Below, in pieces: positions 16,678 through 25,869 of a stretch of DNA of 64,000 bases. A program made the translations under genes and the position numbers. The DNA is from WVZL01 sp041862375 (GTDB taxonomy: Bacteria; Acidobacteriota; Aminicenantia; Aminicenantales; Aminicenantaceae), in contig JBGVTE010000065.1 in assembly GCA_041862375.1 (NCBI GenBank), positions 3,314-67,313 of the forward strand. Reading direction: 5' to 3'. Numbering within the stretch: the first letter of the stretch is position 1; each line of letters opens with the position of its first letter. The notes under the pieces are model-generated. The model made no database searches. It was not told the DNA's origin and was given only the letters and a program-made list of their open reading frames with translations.

Positions 16678-17808
16678 ATGAGAAAAAATAAGAGCTTAAA
16701 AACGAAACCAATTCAACATAATGAAAGATTGTGGTCTATCGTGATGATAGAGCTAACCAATTTCTGTAACTTCAGTTGCTCATTTTGTACCAGCGACTCC
16801 ATGAAAAGAAAAAAGACTAATATGCCCCAAGATCTCTGGAAAAAAATCCTCAGAGAGCTTGGAGAAAAGAAGATGACTCAGGTTGTTTTTTTTCATTTAC
16901 TGGGGGAACCCCTCCTTCATAAAGACATCTACGAAGCCATACGTTTTGCCAACAGTTACGGGCTATCAGTAAGCCTGTATACGAATGGAGCCTTGCTGGA
17001 CACAACCAGGACAGAGATGTTGCTGGATGCACTGAAGATTGGCAGAGTGGTTCTCAGCCTCCAGATCGCTGATCCTGAATCTTTTTATATTCGGTCTCGT
17101 GGAGTGCTTTCTTGGCAAACTTATATTGAGCGGCTGCAGGATTTCATTGTGAATGCGACGTCCCTTGAAACTCCTATTCCCGTTCAGATACATTATTTGG
17201 CTAACGTTCGTGGCAGAGGCTGGAATATTGTAAAAATAATCCAAGAACAAAAAATCATTCAAAAAATTTATGACGAGTGGCAGGAAACAGAAGGAGGCAG
17301 AAAACGATATAAAATAAATATTTTTAATCCTGCCGCATCGTATCCCCTCGGCAGTAATGCTTCTTTCTTTGTAAAGCACATGGGGACCTGGGATAATAAG
17401 CATATCCCTGATAACATGGATGTTATCCTTAGAGATCGGGGACATTGTGATTTAATGACTGACACGTTCGCCATCCTCGCAGATGGAACGTGCACGTATT
17501 GTTGCTGCGACTATGAAGGTGAGTTAAACCTGGGGAATGTTCACCAAAGCACGCTTGAGGATATCTATTACGGAAAAAAGGCAACTGCTATACGTGAAGC
17601 CGAGAAAAAAGGCAGATTAATCGAAGAGCAGTGCATGGTTTGTCGTGGTTCCCTCGTCTATAAAAAGAGCAGGAAGCAAGTACCCTCCAGTAACATACTT
17701 ACAGAATATTACTATTTTCGAGACCATTTTAGACGCTATGGTCTCAAAAGTGCATGTCGGAAAGCAGTGGAAAATTTCGAACGCCGGATAAGTATACTTT
17801 TCAAATGA
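16678..17808 (+). CDS. radical SAM protein with SPASM domain
   Basis: 376 residues from the ATG at 16678; a TTG directly before it is less likely. The radical SAM cluster motif CNFSCSFC (CX3CX2C) follows MIELTNF, and HLLGEPLLHKDI and SLYTNGALLD are typical strand and loop motifs. The C-terminus has a SPASM-type Cys set: CDLMTDTFAI, then GTCTYCCCDYEG, LGNVHQSTLEDIYYG and EEQCMVCRG. Such proteins carry auxiliary Fe-S clusters and act on peptides, proteins or aminoglycoside-type sugars. It overlaps the next glycosyltransferase by ATGA, so a role in modifying the polysaccharide or an attached peptide is plausible but unproven. Confidence 0.85.
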   Translation: MRKNKSLKTKPIQHNERLWSIVMIELTNFCNFSCSFCTSDSMKRKKTNMPQDLWKKILRELGEKKMTQVVFFHLLGEPLLHKDIYEAIRFANSYGLSVSLYTNGALLDTTRTEMLLDALKIGRVVLSLQIADPESFYIRSRGVLSWQTYIERLQDFIVNATSLETPIPVQIHYLANVRGRGWNIVKIIQEQKIIQKIYDEWQETEGGRKRYKINIFNPAASYPLGSNASFFVKHMGTWDNKHIPDNMDVILRDRGHCDLMTDTFAILADGTCTYCCCDYEGELNLGNVHQSTLEDIYYGKKATAIREAEKKGRLIEEQCMVCRGSLVYKKSRKQVPSSNILTEYYYFRDHFRRYGLKSACRKAVENFERRISILFK

Positions 17809-19016
17809 AGGTTTTATTCGTAAGCGATGTTCCTTTAGAAAATCCAACGAGTGGAGCTGAACAGGTCCTTTTCCAGCAGGCACAGGGACTTGTCAGGGAA
17901 GGCATGGAAGTCTATGCCATTACCCGCCAAGACAGAGCTTACCCTATAGTTTTTAGGAATGTGGCAGGAGCTGAGGAGGCCTGCTATAGTGCTCAGCCCA
18001 AAAATATTGTGCGTTTTTCATCTTCCCTTCTTAAAAAACCACCAATTTTATACAAACGTTTCACTGAAGGAGGCACTTTCGATGCCTGGATATGCCATCA
18101 GCCATTCACCAGCTTTTCCCTGTTGATGAGGGGAAAATTAAAAGACACTCCCTTTCTTTACGTTTTTCACTCACCGAGCCATGAGGAATATATACTATCC
18201 CACGAGAACAAAAGCAGGTTGATAAATTTTCTCCATGTTAGCGCTCGCCGGATGATAGAGAGATATTGTCTAAAAAGAGCTCTGATAATCTTGGTTCTCA
18301 GCGAATACATGAAGCAGAGAGTGCAGGAGATCCATAAAATACTTCCAGATAAAATCATAGTAAACCCAGGCGGTGTTGACCTTGATCGTTTCAAGCCGCA
18401 TTCGAGCCGCGATTCCTTAAAAAAGAAACTTGGTTTTCCTGAAAGAAAGATCCATCTCCTGACAGTCCGCAACCTTGATCCAAGGATGGGAATTGATAAT
18501 CTGCTAAAATGCATTTTCCTTCTTAAGAAAAAAAAGTTCCCCATTTATTTGATTCTCGGTGGGGAGGGAACAGAGAGAAAAAACCTTGAGCGTATCATTG
18601 AAGAAAATGGTTTGAACGAAAATGTGACCATGAAAGGATTTATCCCTCCGGGCATATTGCCTGATTACTACGGAGCTGCTGATTTCTTCGTTCTCCCCAC
18701 TCGCCGTCTGGAAGGTTTTGGACTCGTTACTCCTGAATCCATGGCCTGTGGCACCCCTGTTCTGGGCACACCTGTAGGTGGAACAGTAGAAATCCTGTCT
18801 GGTCTGGACAAGCAATTTCTTTTTAAAGACTGCTCCCCCGAAGCTATGGCAGAGGGTATTCAAGCGGTAATTAATAAATATTTCACCAATAGGAACAAAT
18901 ATGATCAACTGAGGATTCGCTGCAGAGAGTATACGGAGAAAAAATATCCCTGGCAGCGCCATATAAATCAATTAAAGTTATCTTTAGAAAAGGCAACCAG
19001 ATCTAAAAAATTTTGA
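17805..19016 (+). CDS. GT4 family glycosyltransferase
   Basis: 403 residues. The ATG at 17805 overlaps the radical SAM stop by four bases and gives the natural start MKVLFVSDVPLENPTSGAEQ. Acceptor domain, then ALIILVLSEYMKQRV, NPGGVDLDRFKPH, ILGGEGTERKNLERI and the donor motif PTRRLEGFGLVTPESMACGTPV, with the EX7E acids. PimA/WaaG-like overall. Donor and linkage cannot be read from the sequence. Confidence 0.88.
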   Translation: MKVLFVSDVPLENPTSGAEQVLFQQAQGLVREGMEVYAITRQDRAYPIVFRNVAGAEEACYSAQPKNIVRFSSSLLKKPPILYKRFTEGGTFDAWICHQPFTSFSLLMRGKLKDTPFLYVFHSPSHEEYILSHENKSRLINFLHVSARRMIERYCLKRALIILVLSEYMKQRVQEIHKILPDKIIVNPGGVDLDRFKPHSSRDSLKKKLGFPERKIHLLTVRNLDPRMGIDNLLKCIFLLKKKKFPIYLILGGEGTERKNLERIIEENGLNENVTMKGFIPPGILPDYYGAADFFVLPTRRLEGFGLVTPESMACGTPVLGTPVGGTVEILSGLDKQFLFKDCSPEAMAEGIQAVINKYFTNRNKYDQLRIRCREYTEKKYPWQRHINQLKLSLEKATRSKKF

Positions 19017-19048
19017 GGATTCATTCGGACAAATCTTGAGGTAGACAT

Positions 19049-19654
19049 ATGAAACACATAAAACTTTTAATAAAGAAATTAGGGTATAACCAATTGAGAA
19101 ATAAACTATATAATGAGTTTATTGAAACAGTACTACATCCTTTTGCAGTCTACGGCAAAATTTCTATTTCTGAAGGTTCTTTTTTAATGAAATTAGTTAG
19201 AGAAACTCAAGCTTTTCCAGGCCCGATTATTGAAGTAGGAACTCTATTTGGATATTCAACAATAACATTAATCTACGCCAAGGATCCTAGAAAGAAGTTG
19301 ATAACCGTGGATGATTACAGCTGGAATCCATGCGGACTTGGTAGTAGTATTCACTTTGATCTTACCAAAGAAATCTTGAAAGAAGCTGTAGAAAAATATT
19401 CTGTTCATTCGTTAAAAATGAATAAACAAGAATTTTATAAGACTTATGATGAGACCTCTCCTTCGCTCGTTTTTTTGGATGCTGACCATTCTTACGAATC
19501 TACTTTAGAGGATTTAAAATGGGCAAAGCGTGTTGGTGCTAAAGTTATTTGTGGGCATGACTATAAGGAACAGACTCCTGGAGTGATTCAAGCTGTGAAT
19601 GAAGTATGTGGTGGAGCACCTTCGCGAGTCCATGAATCCATATTTGTACTCTAA
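19049..19654 (+). CDS. class I SAM-dependent methyltransferase (Methyltransf_24-like)
   Basis: 201 residues, with a ribosome site (gaggtag) before the ATG. The SAM-binding motif I is IIEVGTLFGYSTITL at about residues 58-72, followed by an acidic strand end (LITVDDYSW) and a later FLDADHSYESTLEDLKWAK, a CmcI/O-methyltransferase-like Asp motif used for metal or substrate binding. Likely a sugar O-methyltransferase or related tailoring enzyme of the polysaccharide. A fuller C-terminus might be expected; the protein ends abruptly after HESIFVL. Confidence 0.75.
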   Translation: MKHIKLLIKKLGYNQLRNKLYNEFIETVLHPFAVYGKISISEGSFLMKLVRETQAFPGPIIEVGTLFGYSTITLIYAKDPRKKLITVDDYSWNPCGLGSSIHFDLTKEILKEAVEKYSVHSLKMNKQEFYKTYDETSPSLVFLDADHSYESTLEDLKWAKRVGAKVICGHDYKEQTPGVIQAVNEVCGGAPSRVHESIFVL

Positions 19655-19678
19655 AAAGCTATTACTTTTGGATTCAAA

Positions 19679-20902
19679 ATGAAGATTATTATTGTAAATG
19701 AATACTTCTCCCCTGTCGGTGGTACAGAGCAATACCTTATTCCAGTATGCCAGGAACTTGAGAAAAATGGGCATGAAATTGCTGTGGTGTATGGAGAACA
19801 AACTGGGCGGGAGGAATTCTTAAAGGATAGGAGATACTATTTAATTCCAGATATTTTAGGTCATCACTCCAGAAAAAACAAAAAGGGTCTTGAACGTCTT
19901 GAAGCTGTTGTTAAAGAAGAAGACCCAGATATCATATACATCCATCAGGTTCACAATCCATTTGCCATAAGGGTGTTGATCCGTAATAAACCCTGTATAC
20001 GATACTTTCACGGATTTAAAATATTATGTCCAGCAGGTCATCACACCCTCATTAAATCCGATAAAATATGCGAAATATCAACAAGCTACCGCTGCCTTGT
20101 GCGCGCTTATTCTGAGCGTTGCATGCCCAGGAATATCTTTAAATCCGGCAGCCTCATTCGCCTCGGATTTGCTAATCTCAGAATCAACATGCACATAAGA
20201 AAATTCATTGTTGCCAGTAGTTACATGAAGGAAATGCTGATAGATGCAGGGCTTCCCGAAGATAGGATTGAGATTATTTCATATTATACAAGGCTTCCCC
20301 ACGCTATAAGCGAAGAAGAAAATACATCACCTGTATTTGATATTCTGTTTCTCGGCCGCTTGGTGAAACCCAAGGGATTACATTTTCTGATAGAGGCACT
20401 GAAGTACATTGACGGTCAATGGCAGTGCACTGTTATTGGCGAAGGTCCGGAATTTGAATCTATTCGAAATATTGCCAAAAAATATCAAATTTCCGAAAGA
20501 CTCCATTTTACTGGCTGGCTTCCTAATGAGGCCTTGGGAAAATATTACAGAAAGGCTCGAGTAGTAGTGGTTCCTTCTGTATGGCCAGAGCCATTTGGTA
20601 TTGTCGGGATTGAAGCTATGTCTTATGCAAAACCGGTAGTAGCCTTTGATGTGGGGGGAATTTCCGAATGGCTTGAGGACGGCAGAAATGGATTCCTAGT
20701 ACCAAGGAAGGATGTGAAAGGGCTGGCTCAAAAAATTGAAGTGCTACTACGAGATAAAGACCTTGCGAGAAAATTTGGGGAAAAGGGCAGAGAAACTGTA
20801 GAGAATTATTTCACAAAAGATATTCACATAAAGAGGCTGATGCAAGTCTTTGAGAAGGTTCAAAAAGATGATTTTTCTACTGCCAAATATGCTGTGAAGT
20901 AA
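19679..20902 (+). CDS. GT4 family glycosyltransferase
   Basis: 407 residues beginning IIIVNEYFSPVGGTEQYL. A Cys-containing middle (FHGFKILCPAGHHT, SYRCLVRAYSERCMP) resembles GT4 proteins with a small metal-binding insertion that I have seen in surface polysaccharide loci. The donor domain has ILFLGRLVKPKGLHFLIEAL, FTGWLPNEALGKYY and PSVWPEPFGIVGIEAMSYAKPVV. It is followed after eight bases by a methyltransferase gene, suggesting the pair adds and caps one residue; that is inference. Confidence 0.87.
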   Translation: MKIIIVNEYFSPVGGTEQYLIPVCQELEKNGHEIAVVYGEQTGREEFLKDRRYYLIPDILGHHSRKNKKGLERLEAVVKEEDPDIIYIHQVHNPFAIRVLIRNKPCIRYFHGFKILCPAGHHTLIKSDKICEISTSYRCLVRAYSERCMPRNIFKSGSLIRLGFANLRINMHIRKFIVASSYMKEMLIDAGLPEDRIEIISYYTRLPHAISEEENTSPVFDILFLGRLVKPKGLHFLIEALKYIDGQWQCTVIGEGPEFESIRNIAKKYQISERLHFTGWLPNEALGKYYRKARVVVVPSVWPEPFGIVGIEAMSYAKPVVAFDVGGISEWLEDGRNGFLVPRKDVKGLAQKIEVLLRDKDLARKFGEKGRETVENYFTKDIHIKRLMQVFEKVQKDDFSTAKYAVK

Positions 20903-20910
20903 GGAATATA

Positions 20911-21720
20911 ATGGCAAGGGATAAAAATGTTCTTGAAGATTATGAAAAAATATGGAAAAGATGGGCTAAAAAAGAGGATCGCCTTGAAGTAATAGCCCAG
21001 CATAGGCTTACCCGCAGCCGTTTTTTAACTCTTTTGAGACACGTTATTAAAGAGTTGGGAACGGGCGCTTGTGTTGTTGAACTGGGATGCGGAACAGCTA
21101 TTGACGTAGGAATTTTATCTAAAAATTTTCCCAATTGTCTTTTTTTTGCGACCGACCTTTCCAAGAACGCTGTTAAACTCGCCAAGGAAATCAGTCTTGA
21201 GCTTGGCAGCGTATTTTACATCTTTTTAAGTGACATGAGAAACTTGCCTTTTACTCATAACTCAATGGATCTTATCTTCAGTCAGGGCGTTATGGAGCAC
21301 TTTGAAGATCCAACTCCATTTTTTCGAGAGCAAATAAGAGCTTTAAAACACAGCGGGTATCTTGTAGTTAATGTCCCTCAAAAATATACGGGTTATACTC
21401 TTTATAAACACAGACAAATGAAAAAAGGATTGTGGAAGCTTGGTTGGGAAACCGAATACAGCTATTTTGCTTTAAAGAAAATTGTCTGCGGTTTGGGCCT
21501 CACTGAGGCCAGTCATCTTGGCGATGACTACTGGAAAAGTTGGGGGGAACCAATCTTTATAGTCCGTGATTTAGGTAATAAAATTCTCAGGAATTTTCAC
21601 TTTAAGCCTCTGAATTTGTTCCTTCTGCCAGCAAAATTATATAACATAATGTGGCAATTTGTTGAAAATCATTGGGGGCATCTATTCATGAAGAATCTGA
21701 TCGTCGTATTTAAAAAATAA
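20911..21720 (+). CDS. class I SAM-dependent methyltransferase
   Basis: 269 residues, with AAGGAA six bases before the ATG. Motif I is VVELGCGTAIDVGILSK (about residues 52-68), motif II FATDLSKNAVKLAK, and LIFSQGVMEHFEDPTPFF is the Methyltransf_11-type motif with the post-I acidic stretch. Likely a sugar methyltransferase acting on the growing polysaccharide unit. Substrate not inferable. Confidence 0.82.
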   Translation: MARDKNVLEDYEKIWKRWAKKEDRLEVIAQHRLTRSRFLTLLRHVIKELGTGACVVELGCGTAIDVGILSKNFPNCLFFATDLSKNAVKLAKEISLELGSVFYIFLSDMRNLPFTHNSMDLIFSQGVMEHFEDPTPFFREQIRALKHSGYLVVNVPQKYTGYTLYKHRQMKKGLWKLGWETEYSYFALKKIVCGLGLTEASHLGDDYWKSWGEPIFIVRDLGNKILRNFHFKPLNLFLLPAKLYNIMWQFVENHWGHLFMKNLIVVFKK

Positions 21721-21733
21721 ATCCTGGAGTGAA

Positions 21734-23266
21734 TTGAGATTGAAAAAGATCTATAGAAATATCATATTCAATTACCTCGGGTTGATATGGAGCAAATTGT
21801 TAAACTTGATTTTATTACCCGTAATAGTCATCGGGTTAGGAAATGATGCATATGGATTATTCAGCATTATTTTTGTCATCATAGGATACTATAGTATTCT
21901 GGATTTAGGGATTGGATCAGCTGTTATAAAATACGTCGCTCAATACAATGCTGAATCTAAAAAAGAAGATATAAACACACTTATCTCCGTATCATTTCAA
22001 GCCTTTACATTCTTAGGATTAGGAGCAAGTGTAAGCGTATTCCTTTTTGCAGGAAAATTTGTGAGTATTATACAAATTCCCTCCAACCTGGTTCATACAG
22101 CAAAGATTGTACTTTATATCACTATAATTCAATTCTCGTTAAATTTAATATTCAGTGTTTTTTCCAGTGTCCTCGTTGGAATGCAAAGGCTGGATACCTT
22201 AAACAAAATAGGTATTTTTACTAACACTCTTGGGATTTCAACAATGGCCATACTTGCCAAACTCGGATATGGCCTTATCCCTATAGTGTCTCTAAATTTA
22301 TGCTATAGTATTTTGAACATCTTTTTAACTGTCTATTACGCCACGAAATACTTGACGAGCTTCAAGCTCAATCTCATAAGTTTTTATCCAATACAATTGA
22401 GGAAAATTATCTCTTTTAGCCTTTTTGCCTTTATTATTCAGGCAGGTTATCTAATTCATACTACCACTGACCGACTGTTGATTGGCGTATTCTGTCCGGT
22501 TGCCTTTGTAACTTTTTATATGGTAGGTATGAAGCTATCCGAGATATTAAGATTTCTGCCTTCGCCGCTTGCCCGCGTCCTATTACCGATAGTTTCAGAA
22601 TTAGGAGCTAAAAAGAATTTTGTCAGAATTGAGGAACTTTATATTCGTGGGACAAAATATATTTTAATTCTTATTCTGCCCATTTCAATTATTCTATTTG
22701 TGTTCTCATTCGATTTGTTAAAATTATGGATGGGAGAATCATATGCATTGCATTCATCCTTTGTCTTAAAATTACTGACAGTTGGAGTTGCAGCAAATAT
22801 GTATGGATTCATCAGTTATATTGTACTCATGGGTCTGGCAAGACATAGAATCATAGCCATTTATTCCTTAGCAGCTGCTCTTATTAACATCGCCCTTGAT
22901 TTATTTTTAATTCCTAAATATGGAATTAACGGCGCAGCTTTTGCGTCCGCCCTGGCATTTGGAGTAACCTATATTCCAATGGTTTCTCATTCAATGTGGA
23001 TTTTGAAAATCAGGATTGAGAGTTTTTTAAAAGAAATAGGACAACCGCTATTTTGGGGGATAATTTTTACAGGCGTAGTGCTAGCTGTAAAGTTTTTCGT
23101 CAAACCCAAGGGTTGGTTTCAGTTAATAACAGTCGGCATCGCAGGTCTAGCTGTATACTATTGGTTTAATTGGATCGGAGGCGGGATTAAAGCGCGTGAT
23201 CGAGAGCTGCTGGGTGATTTATACAAGGAAGCGATAAGTGGATTTTCAAGGAGAATTAGTCAATGA
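21734..23266 (+). CDS. oligosaccharide flippase (Wzx-like, MOP superfamily)
   Basis: About 510 residues with 12-14 hydrophobic segments and few charged loops. The start KIYRNIIFNYLGLIWSKLLNL and the ILDLGIGSAVIKYVAQY segment are typical of polysaccharide biosynthesis/flippase proteins. It moves undecaprenyl-linked repeat units across the inner membrane. The start is a TTG; either the one at 21734 or that at 21740, since GGAG lies at 21726-21729 and the second gives better spacing. The stop overlaps the next start (ATGA). With Wzy and Wzc on the minus strand it completes a Wzx/Wzy pathway. Confidence 0.9.
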   Translation: MRLKKIYRNIIFNYLGLIWSKLLNLILLPVIVIGLGNDAYGLFSIIFVIIGYYSILDLGIGSAVIKYVAQYNAESKKEDINTLISVSFQAFTFLGLGASVSVFLFAGKFVSIIQIPSNLVHTAKIVLYITIIQFSLNLIFSVFSSVLVGMQRLDTLNKIGIFTNTLGISTMAILAKLGYGLIPIVSLNLCYSILNIFLTVYYATKYLTSFKLNLISFYPIQLRKIISFSLFAFIIQAGYLIHTTTDRLLIGVFCPVAFVTFYMVGMKLSEILRFLPSPLARVLLPIVSELGAKKNFVRIEELYIRGTKYILILILPISIILFVFSFDLLKLWMGESYALHSSFVLKLLTVGVAANMYGFISYIVLMGLARHRIIAIYSLAAALINIALDLFLIPKYGINGAAFASALAFGVTYIPMVSHSMWILKIRIESFLKEIGQPLFWGIIFTGVVLAVKFFVKPKGWFQLITVGIAGLAVYYWFNWIGGGIKARDRELLGDLYKEAISGFSRRISQ

Positions 23267-23985
23267 ATCCCAGTGAGAAAATAAGAGAGTTTTATGAAAA
23301 AAAGGCTGGAGAGGATGCACAGGGATCTCCGAGTTTTATCCAGCGTGTACTAAACGAGTTCCTTGCAGGTCTTCCTCTGCGCCATAATGATAAAGTACTG
23401 GATTTAGGAAGCGGTATAGGGAATAATCTTAATGTGCTGACTAGGCATTTCTATGAGATTGTTGCTCTTGATATATCGGAAAAGGCACTTAAGAAATCTG
23501 CCCGGCTACACAAAAATTCAAGAACAAAATTTGTTAAAGGAGATATTTTAAATTTGCCTTTTACTTCCCAATCATATGATGTAGTAGTCTGTACTGGAAC
23601 CCTTGAACACATAACCGATTTAAGGAAGGGAATAAGAGAGATTGCCCGGGTATTGAAAAGGAAAGGATACGGTGTTTTCACAGTTCCAAACTACACTAAC
23701 CTTGCCGGCTATTATAAATGGTTTAGAGATAGAGCTTCGGGAAGAAGGGATTGGTGTCCTTGGCACACCCATGAAGGAGGGTTCGAACGATTTATGACAC
23801 CGGGCCTTTTAAAACGCTCATTAAAGGATAGCTTTACTGTTAGAGAAACACGCGGAGTGGATTACTCCTTATCCTGGCTTTTTTTTACTCCTGTAAGGAG
23901 ATTCGTTGGCTTTAAGACAATCGGCAAGATTCCTTTTATAAAAAGGTTAGGCATGCACTATTGTGTGCTTGCCCAAACGAAATAA
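23263..23985 (+). CDS. class I SAM-dependent methyltransferase
   Basis: 240 residues. Motif I VLDLGSGIGNNLNVLTR, motif II VALDISEKALKKSARLH, then VVVCTGTLEHITDLRKGIREIARVLKRKG and a C-terminal half with many aromatic residues. A UbiE/Methyltransf_11-type enzyme translated together with the flippase (four-base overlap). Possible roles are chain-terminating or internal methylation of the polysaccharide. Confidence 0.82.
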   Translation: MNPSEKIREFYEKKAGEDAQGSPSFIQRVLNEFLAGLPLRHNDKVLDLGSGIGNNLNVLTRHFYEIVALDISEKALKKSARLHKNSRTKFVKGDILNLPFTSQSYDVVVCTGTLEHITDLRKGIREIARVLKRKGYGVFTVPNYTNLAGYYKWFRDRASGRRDWCPWHTHEGGFERFMTPGLLKRSLKDSFTVRETRGVDYSLSWLFFTPVRRFVGFKTIGKIPFIKRLGMHYCVLAQTK

Positions 23986-24050
23986 GCATATTTTTAGAAA
24001 CAATATGGTATTCTAATCTTTAATCAAGGCAGTGTTTGATAAGGTTGCCG

Positions 24051-24902
24051 ATGAACCTGAGTGATTTTAGCTTTAATATATTTTTGGACACTGTATATCT
24101 CCTCCGCAGCAGCGAGAGACTGTCTGCCAAGATCAGAATTCTAGGGACCTATGCTAGGTTGAATATTAAATCTATTCTTCTGTGCAAGGCTTTCCGAGTT
24201 CGATTGAGGAAAGAAAAGTTTTTGAATTTCAGGGTATCCTTCTTCAATTATGATACCTTCTACTTGATGTTTAGAGAGATATTCCTCCGTCACGAATATT
24301 CATTTAAATCAGAGAAGAAGAATCCCGTTATTCTTGATTGTGGAAGCAATATCGGTATGGCAACGCTTTTCTTTAAGTTTTGCTATCCAAAATCAGAGAT
24401 ATTTTGCTTTGAACCGGACAAAAATGCCTTTAGTTTGCTTAAAAAAAATATTGAGCATAACAGATTACTGAATGTCCATACGGACAACGTTGCCCTATCA
24501 AATAGAGAAGGCTTTATTGATTTATATATAGACGATGAGAGCTCTGGTTCTTTGTTAATGTCCACAGAGCCAGCTAGATTGCATAATAATAAAATTGCTG
24601 TGCGCTCCGCCCTGCTCTCTAGTTATATCAAGGAGCCTGTTGATTTTATGAAGATGGATATTGAGGGATCGGAAGAGGTGGTAATTGAGGAGCTCCATAA
24701 TAAAGGGAAGCTGAGATTAATAAAGGAGATGGTGATCGAATATCACCATTTTAATTACACTGGAAAGAAGCGTTCTAAATTATCCAACCTTTTAAAAATT
24801 CTTGAAGATAATGGTTTTAATTACCAAATCAGCTCGCTTTTAATTCGAATTTCCAGAAGACATAAATTTCAAGATATCTTGATCTACGCATATCAAGAAT
24901 AA
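24051..24902 (+). CDS. FkbM family methyltransferase
   Basis: About 283 residues from the ATG at 24051 (AAGG six bases upstream); a TTG at 24036 would add five. The FkbM signature is ILDCGSNIGMATLFFKF, then IFCFEPDKNAFSLLKKNI, NVALSNREG and FMKMDIEGSEEVVIEEL. FkbM enzymes are O-methyltransferases common in surface glycan clusters. The N-terminal ~85 residues are basic and helical, perhaps membrane-associating. Confidence 0.87.
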   Translation: MNLSDFSFNIFLDTVYLLRSSERLSAKIRILGTYARLNIKSILLCKAFRVRLRKEKFLNFRVSFFNYDTFYLMFREIFLRHEYSFKSEKKNPVILDCGSNIGMATLFFKFCYPKSEIFCFEPDKNAFSLLKKNIEHNRLLNVHTDNVALSNREGFIDLYIDDESSGSLLMSTEPARLHNNKIAVRSALLSSYIKEPVDFMKMDIEGSEEVVIEELHNKGKLRLIKEMVIEYHHFNYTGKKRSKLSNLLKILEDNGFNYQISSLLIRISRRHKFQDILIYAYQE

Positions 24903-24942
24903 AGAGTATTTTCCATAAATTCAATGAATTGGAGGAGTTGTT

Positions 24943-25869
24943 TTGCTGGAAATAAGTGCAGTAATTCCTACTTATAACCGCAAGAAGATTTTAAAGAGGG
25001 TGCTATTCTCTTTATTCAAACAGGATTTTTTAAAGAACAGATATGAAATTATTGTCGTTGATGATGGCTCAAGTGACCGAACTGAAGAAATGATTAAGGA
25101 TGTTATGTCTGTCGTACCTCAGGGACTGAGCTTGCGATATTATTATCAGGAGAACAGGGGACCTGCCGCAACAAGGAACCTAGGTATAAAGATGGCCCGC
25201 GGTGAAGTAATTTTGTTACTCGGAGATGACATTATTGCTGAAGAAAACCTGCTCGAAGAACATATGAAAATACATAAATCTACTGATGAGGATATAGCAG
25301 TTCTGGGATATGTTACCTGGGCACCAGAAATTAAACGCACTCCCTTCTTAAGATATCTGATGAAAAGGGGCCTTGATTTTCAGTACCAACTCATAAACGA
25401 TCCTGAAAGTGTTTCATATAAACATTTTTATACCTGTAATATTTCGGTGCGAAAAAATTTTTTGATAGATAACGGCTTTTTTGATGAAAATTTCCGTAAA
25501 GCAATCTGGGAGGATATTGATCTTGGCTACAGGCTGACCAAAAGAGGTCTGAAGATCAAATACAACTCCGAAGCAATCGGTTATCATTATCATTCAACTA
25601 CAGTTTTAAGTCGTTGTCGTTTGATCTATCAGTCAGGCTTTTACAGCACTATAATTGAACAAAAACATCCTGGTATACTCCAGATTCCAACTTTACCCAA
25701 AATGTCATTAAAAGAGCATATAAAGGATTGCTATTATTCTGTGATGGTTCATCCAATTTCCATATTGGATTATCATTTCGGCCTCAACTTACCCTGGTTT
25801 TATGCAAGATTACTGGATTATTATAAATTTAAAGGAATGAGGAAAGGTTTGGATTCAAGGATCACATGA
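24943..25869 (+). CDS. GT2 family glycosyltransferase
   Basis: 308 residues, GT-A fold. TTG start at 24943 with a strong Shine-Dalgarno (ggaggag) ending five bases upstream. Motifs: SAVIPTYNRKKILKRVL, the nucleotide-binding VVDDGSSDRTEEMI, GPAATRNLGIKMARGEVILLLGDD (a DxD-like LLGDD), and the acceptor-side EDIDLGYRLTKRG with the base-like acidic residues. An inverting transferase for one sugar of the repeat. It overlaps the next gene by four bases. Confidence 0.88.
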   Translation: MLEISAVIPTYNRKKILKRVLFSLFKQDFLKNRYEIIVVDDGSSDRTEEMIKDVMSVVPQGLSLRYYYQENRGPAATRNLGIKMARGEVILLLGDDIIAEENLLEEHMKIHKSTDEDIAVLGYVTWAPEIKRTPFLRYLMKRGLDFQYQLINDPESVSYKHFYTCNISVRKNFLIDNGFFDENFRKAIWEDIDLGYRLTKRGLKIKYNSEAIGYHYHSTTVLSRCRLIYQSGFYSTIIEQKHPGILQIPTLPKMSLKEHIKDCYYSVMVHPISILDYHFGLNLPWFYARLLDYYKFKGMRKGLDSRIT

